Assembly (NCBI RefSeq): GCF_001306145.1
Contig: NZ_LGKO01000002.1
Coordinates: 1,178,001-1,242,000 of the forward strand
Reading direction: 5' to 3'
Source: Thermanaerothrix daxensis
Lineage (GTDB): Bacteria > Chloroflexota > Anaerolineae > Anaerolineales > Anaerolineaceae
DNA: 64,000 bases
A program made the translations under genes and the position numbers. The notes under the pieces were generated by a model. It saw nothing but the letters and a program-made list of their open reading frames with translations. It ran no database searches and was not told where the DNA came from. Below are positions 19,071-29,745 of the stretch, piece by piece. Every line of letters starts with the position of its first letter. The stretch's first letter is position 1.

Positions 19071-20411
19071 TCAAGCGGTTTCCAGAAAACGCTCTAACTC
19101 CCAATCGGTGACCTGGATGCGGAATTCTTCCCATTCCGCCAGTTTAGCGCGGCGGTAAGCCTGGTAGAGGATTGGATCAAAGGCGCCCTTGATCACCTCG
19201 TCTTTCTCCAATTCCTGGAGGGCCTCATAAAGTGAGCCGGGCAGTTCTTTAACCCCTACTTCATCGCGTTCTTCAGGAGTGAGTTCATAAACGTTCACAT
19301 TGTTGAGGGGGGCTGGGCAAGGAATTTTGTGATCAATCCCATCCAGGCCTGCCACGAGCATTGCGGTGAAAGCCAGGTAGGGGTTAGCCGAGGGGTCCGG
19401 GAAGCGCAATTCCGCGCGTGTGGCTTTATGCTGTCCAGGGGTGTAGCGAGGGATGCGAATGAGAGCCGAGCGATTGATCTGTGCCCAGCAGATGTAAACC
19501 GGGGCCTCATAACCTGGGACCAGACGCTTGTAAGAGTTAACCGTTGGAGCGACAATGGCTGCCAACGCACGAGCATGGGCTAATTGGCCAGCGATGAAAC
19601 CATAGGCAATTGGAGAGAGATGAAATTCGTCTTGAGAATCAAAAAACAGATTGTTCCCTTGCAAATCAAACAGGGATTGGTGGCAGTGCATCCCCGAGCC
19701 ATTGATTCCAAATACGGGTTTGGGCATGAAGGAGGCAATCAGTCCATGCTGTGCAGCAATTGCCTTCACGGTGTACTTGAGGGTGAGGACATTATCCGCA
19801 GTACGTAGGGCGTCTGCGAAGCGAAAGTCAATTTCATGCTGCCCAACAGCAACCTCGTGGTGGCCCACTTCAACCTCTAACCCCATGCTTTTCAGCGCGG
19901 CCATCAATTCTGTACGCACTCGAACTGCTTCATCGTCTGAAGAAAAATCAAAATAACCCACTACATCATGAGGTACAGGGCGAATCGTCTCGGTTCCATT
20001 GCGGCGAAAGAGGAAAAACTCAGGTTCTGGACCTACGTTGAACACCCATCCTCGCTGTTCGCGGAGTTTGGCCAGGGTACGCTTGAGGGTACCGCGCGGA
20101 TCACCCGGAAAAGGTGTGCCGTCGGGTTGGTAGATATCACAGAAAAGGCGTGCACGCCGCATATCAGGTGGAGACCAGGGCAGAACCGCATAGGTGTCGG
20201 GATCAATATGGAGGTGCATGTCGCTTTCCTGAATGCGGGCAAACCCCTCAACGGAGGACCCATCGAACCAGACGCCGTTTTCAAGTGCGCCTTCCAATTG
20301 GCCCACAGGCATGTCTACGCTTTTTACTGTTCCCACTACATCCACAAACTGGAGGGAAACGAACCGCACATTATCTTCTCTCACTCTGGCAAGAACGTCT
20401 TTAGTATTCAT
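19071..20411 (-). CDS. glnA: Glutamine synthetase, type I
   Basis: ATP-dependent ligation of ammonia to glutamate, cytosolic dodecamer. The 446-residue protein shows the beta-grasp domain with WFDGSSVEGF, then the catalytic domain: GPEPEFFLF, the metal site VGHHEVAVGQHEIDF, the ATP site FGINGSGMHCHQSL, NSYKRLVPGYEAPVYICWA and the RAELRFPDPSANPYLAF block. It lacks the proteobacterial insertion and tyrosine adenylylation site, so it is a GSI-alpha type regulated by feedback, not by AMP transfer. The ATG at 20411 has AGGAGG 9 nt upstream; the frame can be extended to 20501 but that stretch is leader RNA. A long structured leader with a glmS-type ribozyme precedes it (20580-20747), under a strong promoter at 20795-20823. 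Confidence 0.96.
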   Translation of the reverse strand: MNTKDVLARVREDNVRFVSLQFVDVVGTVKSVDMPVGQLEGALENGVWFDGSSVEGFARIQESDMHLHIDPDTYAVLPWSPPDMRRARLFCDIYQPDGTPFPGDPRGTLKRTLAKLREQRGWVFNVGPEPEFFLFRRNGTETIRPVPHDVVGYFDFSSDDEAVRVRTELMAALKSMGLEVEVGHHEVAVGQHEIDFRFADALRTADNVLTLKYTVKAIAAQHGLIASFMPKPVFGINGSGMHCHQSLFDLQGNNLFFDSQDEFHLSPIAYGFIAGQLAHARALAAIVAPTVNSYKRLVPGYEAPVYICWAQINRSALIRIPRYTPGQHKATRAELRFPDPSANPYLAFTAMLVAGLDGIDHKIPCPAPLNNVNVYELTPEERDEVGVKELPGSLYEALQELEKDEVIKGAFDPILYQAYRRAKLAEWEEFRIQVTDWELERFLETA

Positions 20412-20579
20412 AATACACATCCTCCTTGGCTTAAAAAGTTTATGGACATGCCAGGCATGCCCATTTTGGCGATGAAATGGGTGCCCCTTCATAAGGATCA
20501 AGCCGGCAAGGATTTCATCTACGCCGGACTACCACCGGGTGGGCTTTGGCCGGTTGTTGCCAACCGCTTTTGAACCCAA

Positions 20580-20747
20580 ACCCTTGTTTCGAAGGGAGAA
20601 AGAAGCCTGTGGTCGGGCTTCAGAGGCATCCGCTGATCGTTCCGATTTTCCCCTGATTACAACCCCCTCTCAGGGTTAGCACTCTCCTCGCGGAGAGGAA
20701 CCTCCACCTCGTCACCTTTCAGCCTTGGGCTGAAAGGCTCAGCCGCT
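20580..20747 (-). ncRNA. glmS-type (glucosamine-6-phosphate) ribozyme in the glnA leader
   Basis: Read on the minus strand, the leader contains the core of the glmS self-cleaving ribozyme in correct order. The scissile context is ATAGCGGC (cleavage expected between 20747 and 20746). P1 is a 10-bp hairpin CCTTTCAGCC / GGCTGAAAGG (20737-20715). TGACGAGG (20714-20707) runs directly into TGGAGGTT (20706-20699). GCGGATGCCTC (20633-20623) matches the B. subtilis core word, and a P3 hairpin GAAGCC / GGCTTC (20621-20602) and a P4-like hairpin CCCTT / AAGGG (20596-20581) follow. GCUGA near the cleavage site (20743-20739) pairs with UCAGC (20636-20632), where known examples pair GCC with GGC; this looks like compensatory change. 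GAGG also pairs with CCUC. About 50 nt forming two extra hairpins, one capped by a GCGA tetraloop (20697-20682), is inserted in the core. The downstream gene is glnA, not glmS. Confidence 0.78.
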
Positions 20748-20794
20748 ATTTCTCCGGTATTCAATTGGCAGGTGCTTTCTAAAATAATGGCGCA

Positions 20795-20823
20795 ATCTTA
20801 CAGAGATTTTGATAGGTTGTCAA
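20795..20823 (-). promoter_or_regulatory. Promoter of the glnA leader transcript
   Basis: Consensus -35 TTGACA (complement of 20818-20823) and -10 TAAGAT (20795-20800) are separated by exactly 17 nt. Transcription would begin near 20788, giving a leader of about 375 nt before the glnA start codon. The 3' half of that leader (20580-20412) holds further small hairpins: GGTTG/CAACC with a GCAA loop, CCAC/GTGG, and CCCATTT/AAATGGG. Confidence 0.75.
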
Positions 20824-20844
20824 GGGCCATTGAGGGTAATTTTG

Positions 20845-21603
20845 TTAATTTTGAGGAACCTGGCCCCAGGCAAAAAAAGTGGGCACAAAAAGGATGCGTT
20901 TCCCTTGTTCCCAGGCTGTAAAATCGTGTTTCTCCCAGTGTTCAATAGATTCTTGCGGGATCTCTTCTTTCAAGTCTGCTCTTAATAACGACCATTCACT
21001 GGCAAGGTCCTGAGGATCCGGGGGATATCGCCAGTAAGCCCCAAGGATTCCTACGCGCAAATGGACTAATCCTGCTCGACTAAACAGATCGGCCAGTTTA
21101 CGCCCGATGAAGGGATCTCCGCCAGCATTCTGAATGGCCCGGATTTGATGGTTTCCCAAAGGACTGAATTCGGGTGGATAATCTATACGTCCTCCATAAT
21201 CGGGCTCGGCCAGCGCAGCCACAACCCCTCCCGGGCGCGTCACCCGAACACATTCCCTCAGGACCTGTTCCGATTTGACCCATAATAACAAATAATGCGT
21301 ATAGCAAAGATCAAAGGATGCCCCAGCAAAGGGAAGGGCATGTGCATCTCCCTGACAGAGATCAGCACTGGGAATTACTCCCTGAGCGTATTTCAAGAAG
21401 ACCCAACGGATATCCAGGCCAAAATGTGCGTATGCCGACCAAATAGGATCTGAGAGAACAGCCCCAGTGCCACAACCTATTTCAAGGATACGATGAATGG
21501 GGAATGAAGCAATTTCGCTAAGGAGGTATTGGCGAACTTGGGCGCTCCAGCGTGCTTGAATCAGAAACCTTTGATGCCAGAAGGCCTCATCGTTGTTTTG
21601 CAC
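20845..21603 (-). CDS. Class I SAM-dependent methyltransferase (Methyltransf_11 type)
   Basis: 252-residue Rossmann-fold methyltransferase. Motif I is ILEIGCGTGAVLSDP, followed by an acidic end of strand 2 (FGLDI), motif II LPFAGASFDLCYTHYLLLWV and the motif III region RPGGVVAALAEPDYGGR. It starts with a GTG that overlaps the 3' end of the cysteine-less radical SAM gene by 17 nt, so translation is coupled. It is the last gene of the operon 26248-20845. The substrate is unknown; context makes a peptide or the products of the radical SAM enzyme candidates, but this is inference only. Confidence 0.88.
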   Translation of the reverse strand: MQNNDEAFWHQRFLIQARWSAQVRQYLLSEIASFPIHRILEIGCGTGAVLSDPIWSAYAHFGLDIRWVFLKYAQGVIPSADLCQGDAHALPFAGASFDLCYTHYLLLWVKSEQVLRECVRVTRPGGVVAALAEPDYGGRIDYPPEFSPLGNHQIRAIQNAGGDPFIGRKLADLFSRAGLVHLRVGILGAYWRYPPDPQDLASEWSLLRADLKEEIPQESIEHWEKHDFTAWEQGKRILFVPTFFAWGQVPQN

Positions 21604-22759
21604 GTTCCCAGATCACATCCCACGAGTCAGTTAGTAAATTCCCTAAAACTGTTGAGGCTCCTTGGTAAGGGAGCACATCACCATCGGGCTCCACATAAAG
21701 CCAGGCAATCCCCGCTCCCTGGGGAGGTGGTTCCATTCCCTTGCTCAATTCCAGAGCCACTGGGTTGAGGTGTGAATAGGGGACGGGTAGATCCCATACC
21801 AGATGCATGCCCAAACGAGCAACGTGGTCTCGAGCCTTTTGTAGAGCTTCTGAAAGCTGAGTGTGAGTTGCCGAAAGACTGATTCTAGCAACTCCCATTC
21901 GAGATAGGCGTTCGATCAAGTTCAATAGAGTTTCTTGGTTGCCCTGGGTGATCGTCAGATGTACGGTTACGGCCAGGTCGGCGGCCAATGTGTCGCGGAT
22001 GGCTTCCCAAGAAATTTCGTTGAGGGGGTCGAGTACAATCATGACATGATCGAGGCCACTGGCAAGAATGCGATCAAGATATTCCTTTTCAACTAACCGC
22101 AGTCCACTGGTGAGCAGGCCGCTTACCATCCCCAGCGACTCTATATATGCGATCAAATCAATCAGGTCCGGTCGCAGTGTTGGCTCTCCCCCCGTAAAAA
22201 TGATATGAGGGATACCTGCATTCCAGGCCTTCTGCAAACATTTTTGCCATTCTTCAAAAATCAATTCGCGCCGGACACGTTCAACAGGAGCAACACGGCG
22301 GATACTTTCATCTTCAGTACGGTAGGTCAGCGCGCAATCGAGACGCAGTGGAGCGCTGAGAGGCTCTTGAAAGGGTGGGCGGCGCTCTAGGTCCAAAAAG
22401 ATCTCGGGGTCGAGGTCGGGGGTGTTGAGTAGGCTTTCCAAACGCTCCAGGAAGGTGCGATAGTCCGCGAGGGCCTGGTTTTCAGACACTTGGTACCGTT
22501 TAGCGATTTGGCGGGCCACTTCCTCCGCGGGTGTGCCAAGGATCCGGTGATAGGCGAATTCGGTAGCGGTTTGATTTAAATGCAGGACTGTGGAGGCATC
22601 TAGAAGCAGCAAACCTTGTCCATCAGGTTCTATTCGCAAATGTAAACGATGAGGGCGCGGAGAATCGGGAGGTGTTTGCCAGTGAAAAACCCCAGGTGTT
22701 AATGGCTGGATGGGAGGCGGAAATAACCTCTCAATCCATTTGCGGAATCTTTGCTTCAT
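21587..22759 (-). CDS. Cysteine-less radical SAM paralogue (pseudoenzyme) with PqqD-like N-terminal domain
   Basis: 390-residue protein clearly homologous to the upstream active radical SAM gene over nearly the full length. It has the same N-terminal PqqD-like domain (LRIEPDGQGLLLLDASTVLHLN), the same barrel landmark IPHIIFTGGEPTLRPDL and the same SPASM entry VEPDGDVLPYQ. All Fe-S ligands are gone: the CX3CX2C of the neighbour (ALTYRCNNDCAHC) is here ALTYRTEDESIRR, so the three Cys are Thr148, Ser152 and Arg155. The SPASM cysteines are Tyr/Asp/Tyr, and the protein stops before the terminal Cys cluster. Two cysteines remain, neither in a ligand position. It is intact and keeps reading-frame quality, so it is probably a folded partner and not a decaying gene. 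The start at 22759 has GGAGG upstream. Confidence 0.85.
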   Translation of the reverse strand: MKQRFRKWIERLFPPPIQPLTPGVFHWQTPPDSPRPHRLHLRIEPDGQGLLLLDASTVLHLNQTATEFAYHRILGTPAEEVARQIAKRYQVSENQALADYRTFLERLESLLNTPDLDPEIFLDLERRPPFQEPLSAPLRLDCALTYRTEDESIRRVAPVERVRRELIFEEWQKCLQKAWNAGIPHIIFTGGEPTLRPDLIDLIAYIESLGMVSGLLTSGLRLVEKEYLDRILASGLDHVMIVLDPLNEISWEAIRDTLAADLAVTVHLTITQGNQETLLNLIERLSRMGVARISLSATHTQLSEALQKARDHVARLGMHLVWDLPVPYSHLNPVALELSKGMEPPPQGAGIAWLYVEPDGDVLPYQGASTVLGNLLTDSWDVIWERAKQR

Positions 22760-22785
22760 CCTCACCTCCGTGCGTTGATCTTTGG

Positions 22786-24141
22786 CTAGGGCCATGGGTT
22801 GGGGGAAAGGGTACTCATGGCTGGATACGTCAGAGGGCATCCTCCCCCGCATTCCTGGAGTAAAGTACAGTTATGACAGGCATTTGGAACATAACGACGT
22901 TCACGTAGTGCCAGAGCCAAATCGTGATTCCAAATCTTTTCCCAGGGGGCTTCGAGGATATGACCCAGAGGCTGATAGTAGGATTGACAGGGTATCACGC
23001 AACCATCAGGCTCAATGCACATGTTGTACCACGCCGCGGTACATCCTTTGAGCCCTAACCCATTGAGCACTGGGTCAAAGTGGCAATAGCGGGTAGGGGT
23101 GTACCAGATTAAGCGTTGCCCATATTGTGAGGTCTTCTCGCGGGCCATGGTTAGCAAGTCAGCGAGTTGATTTTCAGGGATACCCGTTTTAATTGTGGCA
23201 CCGCCACCAGAATGGATTAGCCCGTTAAGCCCGATGGTAGGCACACCTAGCTCTGCCAGGAAATCCAGAGTTTGAGCAAGATGGGGAGCGTTCAGAGCAA
23301 GAAGGGTAGTGTTGGTCATTACAAAGAGGCGGGTATTGAGGGCATTGCGAATTCCCTGGACTGTTTGCCGCCATGCGCCGGGACGGCTTACCATGCGGTC
23401 GTGGATAGCCGGATCATGGGACTCTAATGTGATTTGCACGTGATCCAATCCAGCTTCACACAAAGATGCCAGATAATCGGGGTTGCTCAACCGTCGGCCA
23501 TTGGTGTTTAACCCGGTAATTTGCCCTAGGTGTTCCGCGTAGGCAATTAACTGAGGCAGATCCTCACGGAGGGTGGGTTCACCCCCGGTAAACACTACAT
23601 GGGGGATTCCCAGTTCCCAAAGGCGGTCTAGGATGGCTTGCCAGGTTAGAGTGTCCAGTTCAGGATATGTTCGGGGCCTGGCGTTATAGCAGTGAGCGCA
23701 ATCGTTGTTGCAACGGTAGGTGAGAGCCAAGTCCATGCGGTAAGGTGCATGGGAACGTGTGGAAAAGGGAGGGAGGGTTTCCAGGTCGAGGTCACAGAGG
23801 GGACAACCGCTCTCTGGTTCAATCAACGCTTTGAAGCGGGGAAGGAAGGTTTGAAAATCCCGTGCTACCTGGGCTACATTTGCCCGGAAGTGGGCTGTAA
23901 TTGTTTTGATAATGGCTTGCTCGGGTTTCTCGGCGAGTATGAAATAGCCCATCAGGGTGGCCATGGGATTTAGATGATAGATGCGGCTGGCATTGACCAG
24001 CAGACTTCCATGCCCCTCTGGGTCAATCCGTAAGTGGATGCGTACCTTACCCTGTGGGGATTCGCGGAGAAAGTGATAGATCCCCGGTGAGGGCAGGGAG
24101 GTGAGATGCTTAGAGGAAAGAAATGTCTTCCAGAGTCCCAT
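22786..24141 (-). CDS. Radical SAM/SPASM protein with PqqD-like N-terminal domain (peptide-maturase type)
   Basis: 451-residue iron-sulfur enzyme. Residues about 30-108 resemble a PqqD/RRE peptide-binding domain (HLRIDPEGHGSLLVNASRIYHLN). The radical SAM barrel carries the 4Fe-4S motif CX3CX2C at Cys144, Cys148 and Cys151 (YRCNNDCAHCYN) and GGEPTL. The C-terminal SPASM region has CIEPDGCVIPC and then C-x2-C-x5-C-x3-C (CHNCTLLQECGGGC) for auxiliary clusters. A further CPLC pair sits between domains. PqqD-radical SAM-SPASM architecture is typical of enzymes that modify ribosomally made peptides or proteins. The gene lies 18 nt after the Cys-Ala-tailed membrane protein, which is the obvious candidate substrate. 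Confidence 0.92.
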   Translation of the reverse strand: MGLWKTFLSSKHLTSLPSPGIYHFLRESPQGKVRIHLRIDPEGHGSLLVNASRIYHLNPMATLMGYFILAEKPEQAIIKTITAHFRANVAQVARDFQTFLPRFKALIEPESGCPLCDLDLETLPPFSTRSHAPYRMDLALTYRCNNDCAHCYNARPRTYPELDTLTWQAILDRLWELGIPHVVFTGGEPTLREDLPQLIAYAEHLGQITGLNTNGRRLSNPDYLASLCEAGLDHVQITLESHDPAIHDRMVSRPGAWRQTVQGIRNALNTRLFVMTNTTLLALNAPHLAQTLDFLAELGVPTIGLNGLIHSGGGATIKTGIPENQLADLLTMAREKTSQYGQRLIWYTPTRYCHFDPVLNGLGLKGCTAAWYNMCIEPDGCVIPCQSYYQPLGHILEAPWEKIWNHDLALALRERRYVPNACHNCTLLQECGGGCPLTYPAMSTLSPNPWP

Positions 24142-24159
24142 GGCGTTTACCGGGTTTAA

Positions 24160-25863
24160 CTAGCGCCCACCGCCTGCGCAAGCGCATGCGCATCCTGCAC
24201 AGGCACAGGCGCATGCACAAGCGCATGAGCCGCCTCCACCGCCTCTTCGTGACATGGAAGAACTGGTGGGGGGTGGGGGTGGGGGATTGGTGCGAGCGGT
24301 AATTTTGCCTGTAAAGTCGGTCAGGTTGCCAATGACACTGGCAGAGAAAGTCTCTACGCCACGCACCATAGAGGCGGCAAAGTCAGAGCCGGGCAATTTG
24401 GGAAGATTGATTGTGGTTTTTGAACTACCACTTGGTGCTGGTGCAGAGGAAACCGTGGGAGCAGGAGCTGCACGGCGGAAATCCGGATCATAGCGTCCCC
24501 ACCAGGTGGGCACGAAGACGGGGCCTGGGGTAAAAACTTCACGGGTTTGATCTTCCCAGCGGCGATCCAGCATGGTCCAGTCCATAACCTCGTCATAGGT
24601 CAGAGCACGTACTTCTGGTGTTTCAGCAGCTTTGACCTGATCCCAGGCTTTGTTTACTATGCTTTCATAATAAGCAATGGTTTCTTTGCGGCTGAAACCG
24701 CGCATTTTTTCGGAAACAGCATTAATGAGATTGACCATCACTTCTTGTAACTTCTTTTGCCGTTCTCCTGCATCCTTGAGACGCATGGCTTCGAGGAACT
24801 CAACTTCGTAAGGCTGTATTCCTTCTGGTAAGGGAGAAGTGATCTCAATCTCCAGAGGTTGTTGGCGGATGACTGTGGCGGCACCTTTCTTGAGGACCGA
24901 GAAGAGGATCATTGTGAGAATTTTGTCTACCGGCTGTTCCATTAGAATCGCGGCTTCCACAGCGGTCAGGCCTCGTTTAATGCCGTGCCCCTCGATGGCA
25001 ATTTTTGGGGGCAGGTACTGGAGGCGTCGTTTCTGGTTGGAACGATAACCCGCATAAGCCGTGGCGATAATGATTCCCATGAATCCCAGGCAGCAAAGAA
25101 AACCGATCAAGTTTTCGCTGATTTGAAAGGAGCGTGGATTGGGGCTTTCAGTGGCCACAATGGCTGCAGCCGGTACCAGGCGGGCTGGGAAACTGGCGCC
25201 AAAGATGTATTGGGTATATGCGTTTGCTTCTGTGGAGCGCCAGGTGTAATAGACCCGGCCCTGGGCATCAAAGTTGGAATAAGGTTCGTCGCTACCCGGC
25301 CAATTACTGCTGGGCTTATGGTAGCGAGGTTCTTCGGTTGTCAACCCTGGGGGAAGGATGATAGTGACTGAATAATCGGTCTTCCCTTTGACAAAAGCCT
25401 TGTCAAACCAAGAAGGGCTAAAAACGATGCTGGCGTAAGGTTCGTTTAGATCAAGCGTTGATTTTCCAATAGCTCCTTCGATTCTATTGATGGTGACATG
25501 AAGGGTGCCTGATTGGCCTGGCGCTATTGCTCGAGCGCCCAAGCCGATGGCAATTCCGGGTTGTACGTAAGGTGAGGGTTCAATATCGTTGAGGGGATAG
25601 CCATCTATATCTGCTTTAATATTTGAGAGGCTGTAGTTTCCATTGGGAAGGCCGATGTCCACGAAGTCAATCGGGCTGGCACTGGGTTGGTTGCGGAATT
25701 CGATCTCGTAATAGAGGGTAATGGTTCCGTCGGGATTGACATAGAGATCAACTTCCTGGCGCGGAACTTCAAACGCATAATTCTGAGCAGCCACGGGTTG
25801 TACAGAAACCAGAAAGGCAATGCTCAGGCATAGTATCAGAAGAAAAATGGGCCATCGTCTCAT
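24160..25863 (-). CDS. DUF2207-like membrane protein with C-terminal Cys-Ala repeat tail
   Basis: 567 residues. A signal peptide (1-26, ending VAAQ) is followed by an extracellular beta-rich domain of about 225 residues, one membrane helix (about 252-273) and a positive-inside stretch YRSNQKRRLQ that places the rest in the cytosol. A cytosolic helical domain with winged-helix-like ends (LTAVEAAILMEQPVDKILTMILF) follows, then a Pro-rich linker. From residue 541 comes a remarkable tail: Gly5-Ser-(Cys-Ala)5-Gly-(Cys-Ala)3-Gly3-Arg, eight cysteines in alternation. Overall it resembles DUF2207/predicted membrane protein families. Codons in the repeat vary (TGC/TGT; GCA/GCC/GCT), so the repeat is kept at protein level. 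It lies 18 nt upstream of the radical SAM enzyme. Confidence 0.82.
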   Translation of the reverse strand: MRRWPIFLLILCLSIAFLVSVQPVAAQNYAFEVPRQEVDLYVNPDGTITLYYEIEFRNQPSASPIDFVDIGLPNGNYSLSNIKADIDGYPLNDIEPSPYVQPGIAIGLGARAIAPGQSGTLHVTINRIEGAIGKSTLDLNEPYASIVFSPSWFDKAFVKGKTDYSVTIILPPGLTTEEPRYHKPSSNWPGSDEPYSNFDAQGRVYYTWRSTEANAYTQYIFGASFPARLVPAAAIVATESPNPRSFQISENLIGFLCCLGFMGIIIATAYAGYRSNQKRRLQYLPPKIAIEGHGIKRGLTAVEAAILMEQPVDKILTMILFSVLKKGAATVIRQQPLEIEITSPLPEGIQPYEVEFLEAMRLKDAGERQKKLQEVMVNLINAVSEKMRGFSRKETIAYYESIVNKAWDQVKAAETPEVRALTYDEVMDWTMLDRRWEDQTREVFTPGPVFVPTWWGRYDPDFRRAAPAPTVSSAPAPSGSSKTTINLPKLPGSDFAASMVRGVETFSASVIGNLTDFTGKITARTNPPPPPPTSSSMSRRGGGGGSCACACACACAGCACACAGGGR

Positions 25864-25885
25864 GGGTTATCCTTACCGGACTGGC

Positions 25886-26248
25886 TTACCACTTCGGTTC
25901 TTCGGTGAGTTGATAACTGGTGCCACAATAGGGGCAAGTTACAACAGGCGCCCCGGCTACCATTTTGATGTTTTCGGCTTTCAGGGCCCCTCCACATGAT
26001 TTGCATTTAAGGGTATCCAGATTGATATTTGCCGGCAAGTCGACCTTGAGAGTGACCTGGGGGGCAATTTCCTGCTTGGGACGCCGAGCCGCCCAGAAAA
26101 TCAGCACCAGTCCCAGAGCAATCGTGATCAGACCGATGGGGATCCACATCAGATCGCCCTGATCGCCCGTGGCACCCCAGACAAACAGAACCCCAAAAAA
26201 GATAAGGATCGCTGCTACGATATAAGCAATTATCTTCCCTGCGCTCAT
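25886..26248 (-). CDS. Small membrane protein with C-terminal zinc ribbon
   Basis: 120 residues from the ATG at 26248, which follows a GGGAGG box; an in-frame ATG at 26326 is upstream of the likely promoter and not used. Two membrane helices (about residues 5-25 and 34-55) form a hairpin. A cytosolic tail contains CKSCGG ... CPYCGTSY, two CX2C knuckles 24 residues apart, a zinc-ribbon pattern. First gene of the operon with the Cys-Ala-tailed protein (22-nt gap). Function unknown; it could organise the complex at the membrane. Confidence 0.78.
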   Translation of the reverse strand: MSAGKIIAYIVAAILIFFGVLFVWGATGDQGDLMWIPIGLITIALGLVLIFWAARRPKQEIAPQVTLKVDLPANINLDTLKCKSCGGALKAENIKMVAGAPVVTCPYCGTSYQLTEEPKW

Positions 26249-26282
26249 TGCTTGCCCTCCCAGGTGGAAAACTTTAAAGTGT

Positions 26283-26311
26283 AGTGTAGCACGCTTCTCT
26301 TGGGTAGACAA
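26283..26311 (-). promoter_or_regulatory. Probable promoter of the radical SAM/Cys-Ala-tail operon
   Basis: TTGTCT (complement of 26306-26311) and TACACT (26283-26288) are spaced by 17 nt, 35 nt upstream of the zinc-ribbon gene start. The gap 26249-26423 also holds the ligA promoter on the other strand (TATAAT at 26396-26401). Confidence 0.5.
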
Positions 26312-26417
26312 TCCGATAAACTTCATATTGCCTCAAGAAATTGTCATATCCATAACTTGGGACGGGATTTTCCAGATAGAGCCGTGGGTGACTGCTATAA
26401 TTGGCAAAAGGAGGTGA

Positions 26418-29692
<3,275 letters not shown>

Positions 29693-29704
29693 TAGTGGGG
29701 AGAG

Positions 29705-29740
29705 TGAAAAAAAGAGCAAGCCAATTGGAAGGCTTGCTCT
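29705..29740 (-). terminator. Rho-independent terminator of tmRNA
   Basis: On the minus strand a perfect 10-bp stem AGAGCAAGCC / GGCTTGCTCT with an 8-nt loop is followed by seven T residues, directly 3' of the tmRNA. It also lies just after the convergent rRNA methyltransferase stop. Confidence 0.9.
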
Positions 29741-29745
29741 GAGTG

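Noticed and set aside
20412-20501. N-terminal extension of glutamine synthetase to 20501
   Set aside because: The added 30 residues match no glutamine synthetase, and a perfect AGGAGG serves the ATG at 20411; the stretch belongs to the leader RNA.
19968-20573. 201-residue plus-strand open frame across glnA and its leader
   Set aside because: It is antisense to glutamine synthetase for most of its length, has no ribosome-binding site and no family resemblance; it follows from the codon bias of glnA.
20412-20823. glnA leader as a T-box or glutamine riboswitch
   Set aside because: No T-box word (TGGNACCGCG type) and no glnA-motif core words are present, while the glmS ribozyme words are.
24163-24240. 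Cys-Ala tail as a simple DNA repeat
   Set aside because: Codons for Cys and Ala vary through the repeat and the frame is exact, so it is not a plain microsatellite.
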